Of a DNA stretch of 64,000 nt, positions 21,376 through 35,509 are shown one piece after another (position 1 is the first letter of the stretch; every line of letters begins with the position of its first letter). The stretch spans positions 5,642,001 through 5,706,000 of the forward strand of contig NC_049916.1 of NCBI RefSeq assembly GCF_001411555.2, written 5' to 3'. The notes beneath the pieces were generated by a model, which did no database searches, was not told where the DNA came from, and was given only the letters and a program-made list of their open reading frames with translations. Origin of the DNA: Juglans regia. Its lineage: Eukaryota > Streptophyta > Magnoliopsida > Fagales > Juglandaceae. A program made the position numbers and the translations under genes.

Positions 21376-22886
21376 ATGTTTTGTTTGACGGCTATTGAGG
21401 GTGAATCCGAATTTCAACACTCCAGTACACCAATTGTTGCCGATGAAATTACAAATTTGTTAACAGAATATTCCCAAGTTTTGGAGACTCCAAAAACATT
21501 GCCTCCAATGCACGAGTGTGATCATCGTATTTTGTTGAAGGATGAGTCTACTTCGATGAATGTGGCCCCTTATCAATACGCCCATTTCCAAAGAAGATGA
21601 GATCAAACGTCAAGTTGAGGAAATGCTAGCAATCGGGTTGATTCGTTCGAGTACGAGCCCTTATTCTTCACCAGTTGTGCTGGTAAAAAAATAGGATGGT
21701 ACATGGCGATTTTGTACAAATTATCATGCTCTGAATGAGACAACTATCAAGGATCGCTTTCCAATCCCGAACATTGAAGATATGTTGGATGAATTGTTTG
21801 GTGCAGCTTACTTTTCCAAACTTGATTTACGAGCAGGCTACCACCAAATTCGTGTTCATCCTGATGATGTTCATAAAACGGCATTCCGGACTCATCATGG
21901 TCATTTCGAATACTTGGTAATGCCCTTCGGATTATGCCATGCGACTTCGACCTTTCAAGTTGTTATGAATTCAATCTTTAAGGTGCATTTACGCCACTTT
22001 ATTTTAGTTTTTTTTATGATATTTTAATTTATAGTAAATCTTGGGTGGACCACCTTGTACATCTTCGGATTACGAAGGATATACTGGTTGCACATTCTTT
22101 TTACATAAAGCCTTCAAAGTGTATTTTTGGTCAAACTGAAGTTGAGTACCTCGGACATATTATTACCACGAAAGGGGTGAGACTCGATCAACGAAAAATT
22201 AAAACTATGACTCATTGGCCACGACCCAAAACCGTTACTTCACTGAGGGGTTTTCGCTGCCTCATCAGATATTATGGTAAGTTTGTGCAACATTATGGTC
22301 TTATTGCTAGGCCATTAACTCAATTGCTCAAAAAGGGGCAGTTAACATGGACTGATGAAGCCGAAGATGCTTTCAATAATTTGTAAAGTGTTATGACTTC
22401 TACTCCAGTTTTGGAACTTCCTAATTTTTTGGAAGAATTTATAATTGAAATGGATGCTTCCGGATTGGGTGTGGGCGACGTACTCTCTCAGAAGGACAAA
22501 CAGATTGCTTTCCTTAGCAAGGCAATTGGTCTTGCAAAAAAGGCATGGTCTACATATGAAAAAGAGATATTGGCTATTTTGGAGGCAGTTAAGTTATGGA
22601 GACCATACTTGCTAGGAAGGAAGTTTAAAATTTGCACTGACCAATGGAGTTTGCTTTATCTTCTTGAGCAGCGCATCACTACTCCTGAGCAACAAAAATG
22701 GATTGCTAAACTTTTAGGATTTGATTATGAGATTATTTATAAATCGGGACAAGAAAATAATGCAGCAGATGCATTATCTCGTAGTGGGTGGCATTCTAAA
22801 TTAACTGCTATTTCAGGTCCTACTTGGGAAGTTTGGCGAGAATTAAGCGCCACCACCGATCGTAATTCAGTTTTAGGTCCCACAAT
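21376..22886 (+). pseudogene. Ty3-gypsy reverse transcriptase and RNase H (broken)
   Basis: RT motifs in order: EMLAIGLIRSSTSPYSSPVVLVKK then an in-frame stop, [32 protein letters not shown], and the active-site region. There an extra T shifts frame and FFDDILIYS has become [30 protein letters not shown] follows in 22045-22386, then RNase H in 22393-22880 (IIEMDASGLGVGDVLSQ, YEKEILAILEAVKLWRPYL, ENNAADALSR). After WREL.A the gypsy sequence ends. Both frame and catalysis are lost. Confidence 0.9.
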
Positions 22887-23885
22887 ATCTAACATTACTC
22901 TTATAAATACTTATATTCATAATTTAGTTTTTAAAAAATAAAAAATAAAATCTTAAAAATCAATTGTTAACTGAATTTGAGTTCAAGTGATAGCAAATAG
23001 TACAACTAATATAAAAAACAAGAGAAATTATATTTTCAATTATAGAATACATAAGTGTGGTGTATTCTTTTGGGAAAATATAAATAAAGATAAAATTTAC
23101 ATTAAAATTAATTTTTTTAACTATATTACTCTTTTTTCTCAAAAGATACACTTATCACGACTCACAACTATGTTAGTGTTACTAAAAGAAATAGGAAAAT
23201 TCTATTTATTATTCATATATCATATATTATACATAAGTTTTTATTTTTTAATAATTATGTGGTGTAGGAATGATGAATAGAAAATTTTAATTAAATTAAG
23301 TATAATATATAATGCGTGGATCATGAACAAGAAAGTAATAATGAAATGCAAATGCGTAGGATGATTCATAACCACTACGCCTGATTGATGGGACATCAGA
23401 AAAGTAGGTGTATGGCTTATAACAAGGGACAAAATACCAAAGGACCACCTGCATGAGGACTTGACAAATGACAAGACAATTTTGGATAGAAAAAAAGCTT
23501 ACCACCAACAAGATGAAAATGCAGAAACACGAGATGTCGAATCTCTTGAACCAGCAAAACTTAAAAGCAACAACCCGAAAAATTCAGAAAAAATAATCAC
23601 TTAACAAAAGGATGAAATACACAATAGAAGTTAACAAAAGGATAAAAGCGGCATAACAAAAACAATAAAGAAGAAAAAACGAATGAACAAAAATTACTGT
23701 TCATCATTGTTGATAAGTGATAGATGGATTTCGTGCATTGTATACTATAAACACAAGAGTACGGCTATGCAACAGCCCTACACTGCACTCCTATCAATTT
23801 TTATTTTCTTCGGTCATTTTCTCATATCTCGACAATTTCATTTCCCCATCCACATCAATCTCTCCTCGAAAGCTCTCCACTCTTT

Positions 23886-23888
<3 letters not shown>

Positions 23889-23929
<41 letters not shown>
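23889..23929. repeat. (CT)n tract of unit 1, example of the array's variable microsatellite
   Basis: Each unit has a CT run between CTTAATCTCT-like DNA and CTCGAGATTCAAGTC. It is about 40 bp here, 15-20 bp in units 2-6, about 45 bp near 34160, 64 bp at 35445-35508, 79 bp at 38255-38333, about 35 bp near 39817, and under 15 bp in the last two or three units. Confidence 0.95.
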
Positions 23930-23931
<2 letters not shown>

Positions 23932-25717
23932 AAGATTCAAGTCAGGTGAAGTTTTTTTCCATAGAGAGAGGAGCACGACTAGAAGAAAGTTGGGAGCTGC
24001 GAATCATGATGTGAAGGCCAAACCGGATTTGCCACGTCATAGTGTACGATATAGAAAAATTAGACCAACATAGTGCATGTCATAGTGTTTTTTTTTTTTT
24101 CTTATACTATTCTCGTGAGTTTTGCATTACAAATTTTCATTGAAGTTCATTAGTACCCATTTTCCAAAGAAAAATTATATTGATAAGTTTATGTTGATAA
24201 CATATTTAATAAGAGAAATGATATTCAGTGGTATGTAAGTCTGGAGAACGTTTAAAGAAAAAGTAAGTAAATTTGAGACCTATATAAAAAAATTAGTTTT
24301 TAATAATAGATTCTACTTTTTTTCTTTCAAAATAAGTACGCGAAACTGTCACACTCTAAAACTATATCTAACATTACTCCCATAAATATTTATATTCATA
24401 ATTTAATTTTTAAAAAATAAAAAATAAGATCTTACAAATCAATTGTTATCTGAATTTGAGTTCATGTGATAGAAAATAGTATGACTAATATAAAATGTAA
24501 GAGAAATTATATTTGTAATTATAGAATACCTAAGTGTCGCGTATTCTTTTGAGAAAATATAAATAAGGAAAAAATTTTCATTACAATTAATTTTTTTACT
24601 ATATTACTCTTTTTTCTCAAAAGATACACCTTTCGCGACTCACAACTATATTAGTGTCAATAAAACTAATAGGAAAATTATATTTATTATTCATATATCA
24701 TGTATTATAAATAATTTTTTACTTTTTAATAATTATGTGGCGTAGGAATGATGAATAGAAAATTTGAATTAAATTAAAAAAATAAGTATAATATATAATG
24801 TGTGGATGATGAACAAGAAAGTAATAATGCAATGCAAATGCGTAAGCAGATTCATAACCACTATGCCATGATTGATGGGACATCAAAAAAGTAGGTGTAT
24901 GGCATATAACAAGGGAGAAAATACCAGAGGACTACCTACACGATGACTTGACAAATGACAAGACAATTTTGGACTGAAAAAAAAAATTACCACCAAGAAG
25001 ATGAAAACGCAGAAACACGAGACGTCGAATCTCTTCAACCAACAAAACTTAAAAGAAACAACCCGAAAAATTCAGAAAACTTAATTACTTAACAAAGGGA
25101 TGAAATACACGATAGAAAGTTAACAAAAGGATAAAAGCGGCATTACAAAAAAAATAAAGAAGAAAAAACAGATGAACAAAAATTGTTGTTCTTCATTGTT
25201 GATAAGTGATAGACGCTTTTCATGCATTGTATACTATAAACACAGGAGTACGACTATGCAACTACACTACACTGCACTCCTATCAGTTTTTATTTTCTTC
25301 GGTCATTTTCACATATCTCGACAATTCCATTTCCCCATCCATGTCTATCTCTACTCGAAAGCTCTCCACTCCCTTAATCTCTCTCTCTCTCTCTCTCCTC
25401 GAGATTCAAGTCGGGTGAAGTTTTTTTCCAAACAGAGAGGAGCACGACTAGAAGAAAGTTGGGAGCTGCGAATCATGATGTGAAGGCCAAACGGGATTCG
25501 CCACGTCATAGTGTACGATATAGAAAAATTAGACCAACAGCTGAATATAATTTATTTCTCATTAACACAAACAATGAAGAAAAATTATGTTTTGTATTTT
25601 TTCTTTTTCTACTAATCTCGTGAGTTTAGAATTATAACTTTTGATTGAAGTTCATTAGTACCCATTTTGAAAAGAAAAATTATATTGATAAGTTTACGTT
25701 GATAACATATTTAATAA

Positions 25718-25884
25718 GAGAAATGATATTCAGTGGTATGTAAGTCTGGCGAACGTTTAAAGAAAAAGTAAGTAAATTTGAGACCTATATAAAAAAATTA
25801 GTTTTTAATAATAGATTCTACTTTTTTTCTTTCAAAATAAGTACGCGAAACTGTCACACTCTAAAACTATATCTAACATTACTC
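25718..25884. mobile_element. Embedded hairpin MITE, copy A of an array unit (example)
   Basis: Runs from GAGAAATGATATTCAGTGG to ATATCTAACATTACTC, with the same ends and internal order as the MITE at 16391-16562 (AAGTAAGTAAATTTGAGACC, TAATAGATTCTACTTTTTTTC, AAGTACGCGAAACTGTCAC). A copy occurs in every long unit except where deleted. Confidence 0.72.
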
Positions 25885-26005
25885 CCATAAATATTTATAT
25901 TCATAATTTAATTTTTAAAAAATAAAAAATAAAATCTTACAAATCAACTGTTATCTGAATTTGAGTTCATGTGATAGAAAATAGTATGACTAAAATAAAA
26001 TGTAA

Positions 26006-26165
26006 GAGAAATTATATTTGCAATTATAGAATACCTAAGTGTCACGTATTCTTTTGAGAAAATATAAATAAGGATAAAATTTTCATTACAATTAATTTTT
26101 TAACAATATTACTCTTTTTTCTCAAAAGATACACCTTTCGCGACTCACAACTATATTAGTGTCAC
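26006..26165. mobile_element. Embedded hairpin MITE, more diverged copy B of an array unit (example)
   Basis: GAGAAATTATATTTGCAATTATAG, then TATTCTTTTGAGAAAATATAAATAAGG, the AATTAATTTTTTAA centre, ACTCTTTTTTCTCAAAAG and CGCGACTCACAACTATATTAGTGTCAC follow the order of the hairpin family. Divergence is higher than in copy A. It is present in all units. Confidence 0.55.
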
Positions 26166-29100
26166 TAAAAGAAATAGGAAAATTCTATTTATTATTCATA
26201 TATCATGTATTATAAATAATTTTTTATTTTTTAATAATTAAGTGGTATAGGAATGATGAATAGAAAATTTTAATTAAATTCATAAAAATAAATATAATAT
26301 ATAATGGGTGGATGATGAACAAGAAAGTAATAATGAAATGCAAATGCGTATGCTGATTCATATCCACTACGCCATGATTGATGGGACATCAGAAAAGTAG
26401 GTGTATGGCATATAACAAGGGACAAAATACCAGAGGACCACCTACATGAGGACTTGACAAATGACAAGACAATTTTGGACTGAAAAAAAAAATTACCAAC
26501 AAGAAGATGAAAACGCAGAAACACGAGACGTCGAATCTCTTCAACCAGCAAAACTTAAAAGAAACAACCCGAAAAATTCAGAAAACTTAATTACTTAACA
26601 AAGGGATGAAATACACGATAGAAAGTTAACAAAAGGATAAAAGCGGCATTACAAAAAAAATAAGGAAGAAAAAACGGATGAACAAAAATTGTTGTTCTCC
26701 GTTGTTGATAAGTGATAGACGCTTTTCATGCATTGTATACTACAAACACCGGAGTACGACTATGCAACTACCCTACACAGCACTCCTATCAGTTTTTATT
26801 TTCTTCGGTCTTTTTCACATAAATCAACAATTCCATTTCCCCATCCACGTCTATCTCTACTCGAAAGCTGTCCCCTCCCTTAATCTCTCTCTCTCTCCTC
26901 TCGAGATTCAAGTCGGGTGAAGTTTTTTTCCAAACAGAGAGGAGGACGACTAGAAGAAAGTTGGGAGCTGCGAATCATGATGTGAAGGCCAAACTGGATT
27001 CGCCACGTCATAGTGTACGATATAGAAAAATTAGACCAACAGCTGAATATAATTTATTTCTCATTAACACAAACAATGAGGAATCATTATGTTTTGTATT
27101 TTTTTTCTGCTACTAATCTCGTGAGTTTAGAATTATCACTTTTGATTGAAGTTCATTAGTACCCATTTTGAAAAAAAAATTACATTGATAAGTTTACGTT
27201 GATAACATATTTAATAAGAGAAATGATATTCAGTGGTATGTAAGTCTGGCGAACGTTTAAAGAAAAAGTAAGTAAATTTGAGACCTATATAAAAAAAATT
27301 AGTTTTTAATAATAGATTCTACTTTTTTTCTTTCAAAATAAGTACGCGAAACTGTCACCCTCTAAAACTATATCTAACATTACTCCCATAAATATTTATA
27401 TTCATAATTTAATTTTTAAAAAATAAAAAATAAAATCTTACAAATCAACTGTTATCTGAATTTGAGTTCATGTGATAGAAAATAGTATGACTAAAATAAA
27501 ATGTAAGAGAAATTATATTTGCAATTATAGAATACCTAAGTGTCACGTATTCTTTTGAGAAAATATAAATAAGGATAAAATTTTCATTACAATTAATTTT
27601 TTAACAATATTACTCTTTTTTCTCAAAAGATACACCTTTCACGACTCACAACTATATTAGTGTCACTAAAAGAAATAGGAAAATTCTATTTATTATTCAT
27701 ATATCATGTATTATAAATAATTTTTTATTTTTTAATAATTAAGTGGTATAGGAATGATGAATAGAAAATTTTAATTAAATTCATAAAGATAAATATAATA
27801 TATAATGGGTGGATGATGAACAAGAAAGTAATAATGAAATGCAAATGCGTAGGCTGATTCATATCCACTACGCCATGATTGATGGGACATCAGAAAAGTA
27901 GGTGTATGGCATATAACAAGGGACAAAATACCAGAGGACCACCTACATGAGGACTTGACAAATGACAAGACAATTTTGGACTGAAAAAAAAAAAATTACC
28001 AACAAGAAGATGAAAATGCAGAAACACAAGACGTCGAATCTCTTCAACCAGCAAAACTTAAAAGAAACAACCCGAAAAATTCAGAAAACTTACTTACTTA
28101 ACAAAGGGATGAAATACACGATAGAAAGTTAACAAAAGGATAAAAGCGGCATTACAAAAAAAATAAGGAAGAAAAAACGGATGAACAAAAATTGTTGTTC
28201 TCCCTTGTTGATAAGTGATAGACGCTTTTCATGCATTGTATACTATAAACACCGGAGCACGACTATGCAACTACCCTACACTGCACTCCTATCAGTTTTT
28301 ATTTTCTTCGGTCTTTTTCACATATCTCAACAATTCTATTTCCCCATCCACGTCTATCTCTACTCGAAAGCTCTCCACTCCCTTAATCTCTCTCTCTCTC
28401 TCTCCTCGAGATTCAAGTCGGGTGAAGTTTTTTCCAAACAGAGAGGAGGACGACTAGAAGAAAGTTGGGAGCTGCGAATCATGATGTGAAGGCAAAACTG
28501 GATTCGCCACGTCATAGTGTACGATATAGAAAAATTAGACCAACAGCTGAATATAATTTATTTCGCATTAACACAAACAATGAGGAATCATTATGTTTTG
28601 TATTTTTTTTTCTGCTACTAATCTCGTGAGTTTAGAATTATGACTTTTGATTGAAGTTCATTAGTACCCATTTTCAAAAGAAAAATTATATTGATAAGTT
28701 TACCTTGATAACATATTTAATAAGAGAAATGATATTTGCAACGCTATGTAAGTAAAGAAAATGTAAGTAAATTTGAGACCTATATAAAAAAATTAGTTTT
28801 TAATAATAGATTCTACTTTTTTTCTTTCAAAATAAGTACGCGAAACTGTCACGCTCTAAAACTATATCTAACATTACTCTCATAAATACTTATATTCATA
28901 ATTTGGTTTTAAAAAAATAAAAAATAAAATCATAGAAATCAATTGTTAACTGAATTTGAGTTCAAGTGATAGCAAATAGTATGAGTAATATAAAACATAA
29001 GAGAAATTATATTTGCAATTATAGAATACCTAAGTGTCGCGTATTCTTTTGAGAAAATATAAATAAGGATAAAATTTTCATTAAAATTAATTTTTTAACT

Positions 29101-32100
29101 ATATTACTCTTTTTTCTCAAAAGATACACGTTTCATGACTCACGACTATATTAGTGTCACTAAAAGAAATAGGAAAATTTTATTTATTATTCATATATCA
29201 TCTATTATACATAAGTTTTTATTTTTTAATAATTAAGTGGTATAGGAATGATGAATAGAAAATTTTAATTAAATTCATAAAAATAAATATAATATATAAT
29301 GGGTGGATGATGAACAAGAAAGTAATAATGAAATGCAAATGCGTAGGCTGATTCATATCCACTACGCCATGATTGATGGGACATCAGAAAAGTAGGTGTA
29401 TGGCATATAACAAGGGACAAAATACCAGAGGACCACCTACATGAGGACTTGACAAATGACAAGACAATTTTGGGCTGAAAAAAAAAAATTACCATCAAGA
29501 AGATGAAAACACAGAAACACGAGACGTCGAATCTCTTCAACCAGCAAAACTTAAAAGAAACAACCCGAAAAATTCAGAAAACTTAATTACTTAATAAAGG
29601 GATGAAATACACGATAGAAAGTTAACAAAAGGATAAAAGCGGCATTACAAAAAAAATAAGGAAGAAAAAACGGATGAACAAAAATTGTTCTTCTCCATTG
29701 TTGATAAGTGATAGACGCTTTTCATGCATTGTATACTATAAACACAGGAGTACAACTATGCAACTACCCTACACTGCACTCCTATCAGTTTTTATTTTCT
29801 TCGGTCTTTTTCACATATCTCGACAATTCCATTTCCCCATCCACGTCTATCTCTACTCGAAAGCTCTCCACTCCCTTAATCTCTCTCTCTCTCTCCTCGA
29901 GATTCAAGTCGGGTGAAGTTTTTTTCCAAACAGAGAGGAGCACGACTAGAAGAAGTTGGGAGCTACGAATCATGATGTGAAGGCCAAACTGGATTCGCCA
30001 CGTCATAGTGTATGATATAGAAAAATTAGACCAACAGCTGAATATAATTTATTTCTCATTAACACAAACAATGAGGAATAATTATGTTTTGTATTTTTTT
30101 TTCTGCTACTAATCTCCTGAGTTTAGAATTATGACTTTTGATTGAAGTTCATTAGTACCCATTTTCAAAAGAAAAATTATATTGATAAGTTTACGTTGAT
30201 AACATATTTAATAAGAGAAGTGATATTTGCAGCGCTATGCAAGTCTGGCAGACGTATAAAGAAAATGTAAGTAAATTTGAGACCTATATAAAAAAATTAG
30301 TTTTTAATAATAGATTCTACTTTTTTTCTTTCAAAATAAGTACGCGAAACTGTCACGCTCTAAAACTATATCTAACATTACTCTCATAAATACTTATATT
30401 CATAATTTGGTTTTAAAAAAATAAAAAATAAAATCTTAGAAATCAATTGTTAACTGAATTTGAGTTCAAGTGATAGCAAATAGTATGAGTAATATAAAAC
30501 ATAAGAGAAATTATATTTGCAATTATAGAATACCTAAGTGTCGCGTATTCTTTTGAGAAAATATAAATAAGGATAAAATTTTCATTAAAATTAATTTTTT
30601 AACTATATTACTCTTTTTTCTCAAAAGATACACGTTTCATGACTCACGACTATATTAGTGTCACTAAAAGAAATAGGAAAATTTTATTTATTATTCATAT
30701 ATCATCTATTATACATAAGTTTTTATTTTTTAATAATTAAGTGGTATAGGAATGATGAATAGAAAATTTTAATTAAATTAATAAAAATAAATATAATATA
30801 TAATGGGTGGTTGATGAACAAGAAAGTAATAATGAAATGCAAATTTGTAGGCTGATTCATATCCACTACGCCATGATTGATGGAACATCAAAAAAGTTGG
30901 TGTATGGCTTATAACAAGGGACAAAATACCAGAGGACCACCTACATGAGGACTTGACAAATGACAAGACAATTTTAGATAGAAAAAAAGCTTACCACCAA
31001 CAAGATGAAAATGCAGAAACACGAGATGTCGAATCTCTTGAACCTGCAAAACTTAATGCAACAACCCGAAAAATTCAAAAAAAAGAATCACCTAACAAAA
31101 GGAGAAATACACGACAGAAAGTTTACAAGAGGATAAAAGCAGCATAACCAAAAAAGTAAAAAAGAAAAACCGAATGAACAAAAATTACTGTTCGTCGTTG
31201 TTGATAAGCGATAGATGGTTTTCATGTATTGTATACTATAAACACAGGAGTATGGCTATGCAATAGCCCTACACTGCACTCCTATCAGTTTTTATTTTCT
31301 TCGGTCATTTTCTCATATATCGACAATTCCATTTCCCCATCCACATCTATCTATCCTCGAAAGCTCTCCACTCCCTCTCTCCCTCTCTCTCTCTCTCCTC
31401 TCGAGATTCAAGTCGGGTGAAGATTTTTTCCATACAAAGAGGAGCACGACTAGAAGAAAGTTGGGAGCTGCGAATCATGATGTGAAGGCCAAACAGGATT
31501 CGCCACGTCATAGTGTACGATATAGAAAAATTAGAACAACAGCTGAATATAATTTTTTTCTCATTAACACAAACAGTGAAGAATAATTATGTTTTGTATT
31601 TTTTTTTCCTTATACTATTCTCGTGAGTTTAGCATTACAGCTTTTGATTGAAGTTCATTAGTACCCATTTTCAAAAGAAAAATTCTATTGATAAGTTTAT
31701 GTTGATAACATATTTAATAAGAGAAATTATATTTGCAATGGTATGTAAGTCTGGCAGATCTATAAAGAAAAAGTAAGTAAATTTGAGACCTGTTTAAAAA
31801 AATTAGTTTTTAATAACAGATTCTACTTTTTTTTCTTTCAAAGGAAGTGCGCAAAACTATCACACTCTAAATCTATATCTAACGTTACTCCCATAAATAC
31901 TTATATTCATAATTTAAATTTTTAAATTTAAAAAATAAAATCTTAAAAATCAATTGTTAACTGAATTTGATTTCAAGTGATAGCGAATAGTACGACAAAT
32001 ATAAAAAATAAGAGAAAATATAATTTCAATTATAGAATACATAAGTGTGGCGTATTCTTTTTGGAAATTTTAAATAAAGATAAAATTTACATTAAAATTA

Positions 32101-33189
32101 AATTTTTTACCTATATTACTCTTTTTTCACAAAAGATACATGTTTCACGACTCACAACATTGTTAGTGTTACTAAAAGAAATAGGAAAATTCTATTTATT
32201 ATTCATATATCATATATTATATATAATTTTTTTTTTTGTTTTAATAATTATGTGATGTAGGAATGATGAATAGAAAACATTAATTAAATTAATAAAAATA
32301 AATATAATATATACTGCGTGGATGATAAACAAGAAAGTAATAATGAAATGCAAATGCGTAGGCTGACTCTTAACCACTTCGACATGATTGATGGGACATC
32401 AGAAAAGTTGGTGTATGGCTTATAACAAGGGACAAAATACCAAATGACCACCTACTTGAGTACTTGACAAATGACAAGACAATTTTGAATGGAAAAAAAG
32501 CTTACCACCAAGAAGATGAAAACACAGAAACACGAGACATCGAATCTCATCAACCAGCAAAACTTAAAAGCAACAACCCGAAAAATTCAGAAAAAATAAT
32601 CACTTAACAAAAGGATGAAATACACGATAGAAAGTTCACAAAAGGATAAAAGCGACATAACCAAAAAAATAAAGAAGAAAGAACGGATGAACCAAAATTA
32701 CTGTTCATCATTGTTGATAAGCGATAGACGGATTTCACGTATTGTATACTATAAACACAGGAGTACGGCTATACAATAGCCCTACACTACACTCCTATCA
32801 TTTTTTATTTTCTTCTGTCATTTTCTCATATATCGCCAATTCCATTTTCCCATACACGCCTATCTCTCTTCTAAAGCCCTCCACTCTTTTAATCTCTCTC
32901 CCTCTCTCCCTCTCCTCGAGATTCAAGTCGAGTGAAGTTTTTTTCCATAGAGGAGGAGCACGACAAGAAGAAAGTTGAGAGCTACGAATCAAGATGTGAA
33001 GGCCAAACCGGATTCACCACGTCATAGTTTACAATATAGAAAAATTAGACTAATATATTGTACGTCATAGTGTATTTTTTTTTTTTCTTATACTATTCTC
33101 GTGAGTTTTGCATTACAGCTTTTAATTGAAGTTCATTAGTACCCATTTTCAAAAGAAAAATGCTATTGATAAGTTTACGTTGATAACAT

Positions 33190-34157
33190 ATTTAATTTTT
33201 AAAAAATGAAAAATCGAATCTTAAAAATCAATTGTTAAATGAGTTTGAGTTCAAGTGATAGCAAATAGTAGGACTAATATAAAAAATAAGAGAAATTATA
33301 TTTTCAATTATAGAATACATAAGTGTGGAGTATTCTTTTTGGAAAATATAAATAAGGATAAATTTTGCATTAAAATTAATGTGTTTTACTATATTACTCT
33401 TTTTTCACAAAAGATACACGACTCACAACTATGTTAGTGTTACTAAAAGAAATAGGAAAATTCTATTTATTATTAATATATCATATATTATACATAATTT
33501 TTTATGTTTTAATAATTATATGGTGCAGGAATGATGAATAGAAAATTTTAATTAAATTAATAAAACTAAATATAATATATACTGCGTGGATGATAAACAA
33601 GAAAGTAATAATGAAATGCAAATGCGTAGGCTGACTCTTAACCACTTCGCCAAGATTGATGGGACATCAGAAAAGTTGGTGTATGGCTTATAACAAGGGA
33701 CAAAATACCATAGGACCACCTACATGAGGACTTCACAAATGACAAGATAATTTTGGATAGAAAAAACGCTTACCACCAAGAAGATGAAAACACAAAAACA
33801 CGAGACGTTGAATCTCTTGAACCAGCAAAACTTATAAGCAACAACCCGGAAAATTCAGAAAAATAATCACTTAACAAAAGGATGAAATACACGACAGAAA
33901 GTTAACAAAAGGATAAAAGCAGCATAACCAAAAAAATAAAGAAGAAAAAGCGGATGAACAAAAATTATTGTTCACCATTGTTGATAAAGCGATAGACACT
34001 TTTCATGCATTGTATACTATAAACACAGGAGTATGGCTATGCAACAACCCTATAGTGCACTCATATCAGTTTTTATTTTCTTCAATCATTTTCTCATATA
34101 TCGACAATTCCATTTCCCCATCCACGTCTATCTCTCCTCGAAAGCTCTCCACTCTCT

Positions 34158-34207
<50 letters not shown>

Positions 34208-35441
34208 GAGATTCAAGTCGGGTGAAGTTTTTTTCCATAGAGGAGGAGCACGAGAAGAAGAAAGTTGGGAGCTACGAATCATGATGTGAAGGCCAAACCG
34301 GATTCACCACGTCATAGTTTACAATATAGAAAAATTAGACCAACATACTGTATGTCATAGTGTATTTTTTTTTTTTTTTCTTATACTATTCTCGTGAGTT
34401 TTGCATTACAGCTTTTCATTGAAGTTCATTAGTACCCATTTTCAAAAGAAAAATGATATTGATAAGTTTACGTTGATAACATATTTAATTTTTAAAAAAT
34501 GAAAAATTGAATCTTAAAAATCAATTGTTAAATGAGTTTGAGTTCAAGTGATAGCAAATAGTACGACTAATATAAAAAATAAGAGAAATTATATTTTCAA
34601 CTATAGAATACATAAGTGTGGCGTATTCTTTTTGGAAAATTTAAATAAAGATAAAATTTACATTAAAATTAATTTTTTTAACTTTATTACTCTTTTTTCA
34701 CAAAAGATACATGTTTCACGACTCACAACATTGTTAGTGTTACTAAAAGAAATAGGAAAATTCTATTTATTATTCATATATCATATATTATATATAATTT
34801 TTTTTGTTTTCATAATTATGTGGTGCAGGAATGATGAATAGAAAACTTTAATTAAATTAATAAAAATAAATATAATATATACTGCGTGGATGATAAACAA
34901 GAAAGTAATAATGAAATGCAAATGCGTAGGCTGACTCTTAACCACTTCGCCATGATTGATGGGACATCAGAAAAGTTGGTGTATGGCTTATAACAAGGGA
35001 CAAAATACCAAAGCACCACCTACATGAGGACTTGACAAATGACAAGATAATTTTGGATAGAAAAAACGCTTGCCACCAAGAAGATGAAAACACAAAAACA
35101 TGAGACGTCGAATCTCTTGAACCAGCAAAACTTATAAGCAACAACCCGAAAAATTCAGAAAAAATAATCACTTAACAAAAGGATGAAATACACGATAGAA
35201 AGTTAACAAAAGGATAAAAGCGACATAACCAAAAAAATAAAGAAGAACGGATGAACAAAAATTAATGTTCATCATTGCTGATAAGCGATAGACGGTTTTC
35301 ACGTATTGTATACTATAAACACAGGAGTACGGCTATACAACAGCCCTACACTACACTCCTATCTTTTTTTATTTTCTTCGGTCATTTTCTCATATATCGC
35401 CAGTTCCACGTCAATCTCTCTTCTAAAGCCCTCCACTCTTT

Positions 35442-35509
<68 letters not shown>

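Larger units (their letters stand above)
19430..22886 (+). mobile_element. Ty3-gypsy retrotransposon, degenerate and truncated before integrase
   Basis: Gag, protease, reverse transcriptase and RNase H appear in that order on the plus strand. A PBS-like TGGTATCAAAG lies at 19735-19745, two bases after a CA that would end a 5' LTR near 19732. The 5' LTR start cannot be fixed because no 3' LTR is in the window. Homology stops around 22880, just past RNase H, where the tandem array begins. Integrase, 3' LTR and PPT are missing. Confidence 0.87.

Noticed and set aside
26335..26385. Pol III A-box-like TGGCGTAGTGG on the minus strand of each array unit, as a tRNA gene or SINE
   Set aside because: No clear B box (GGTTCGANTCC) at the right distance and no cloverleaf can be drawn. 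The match is probably chance.
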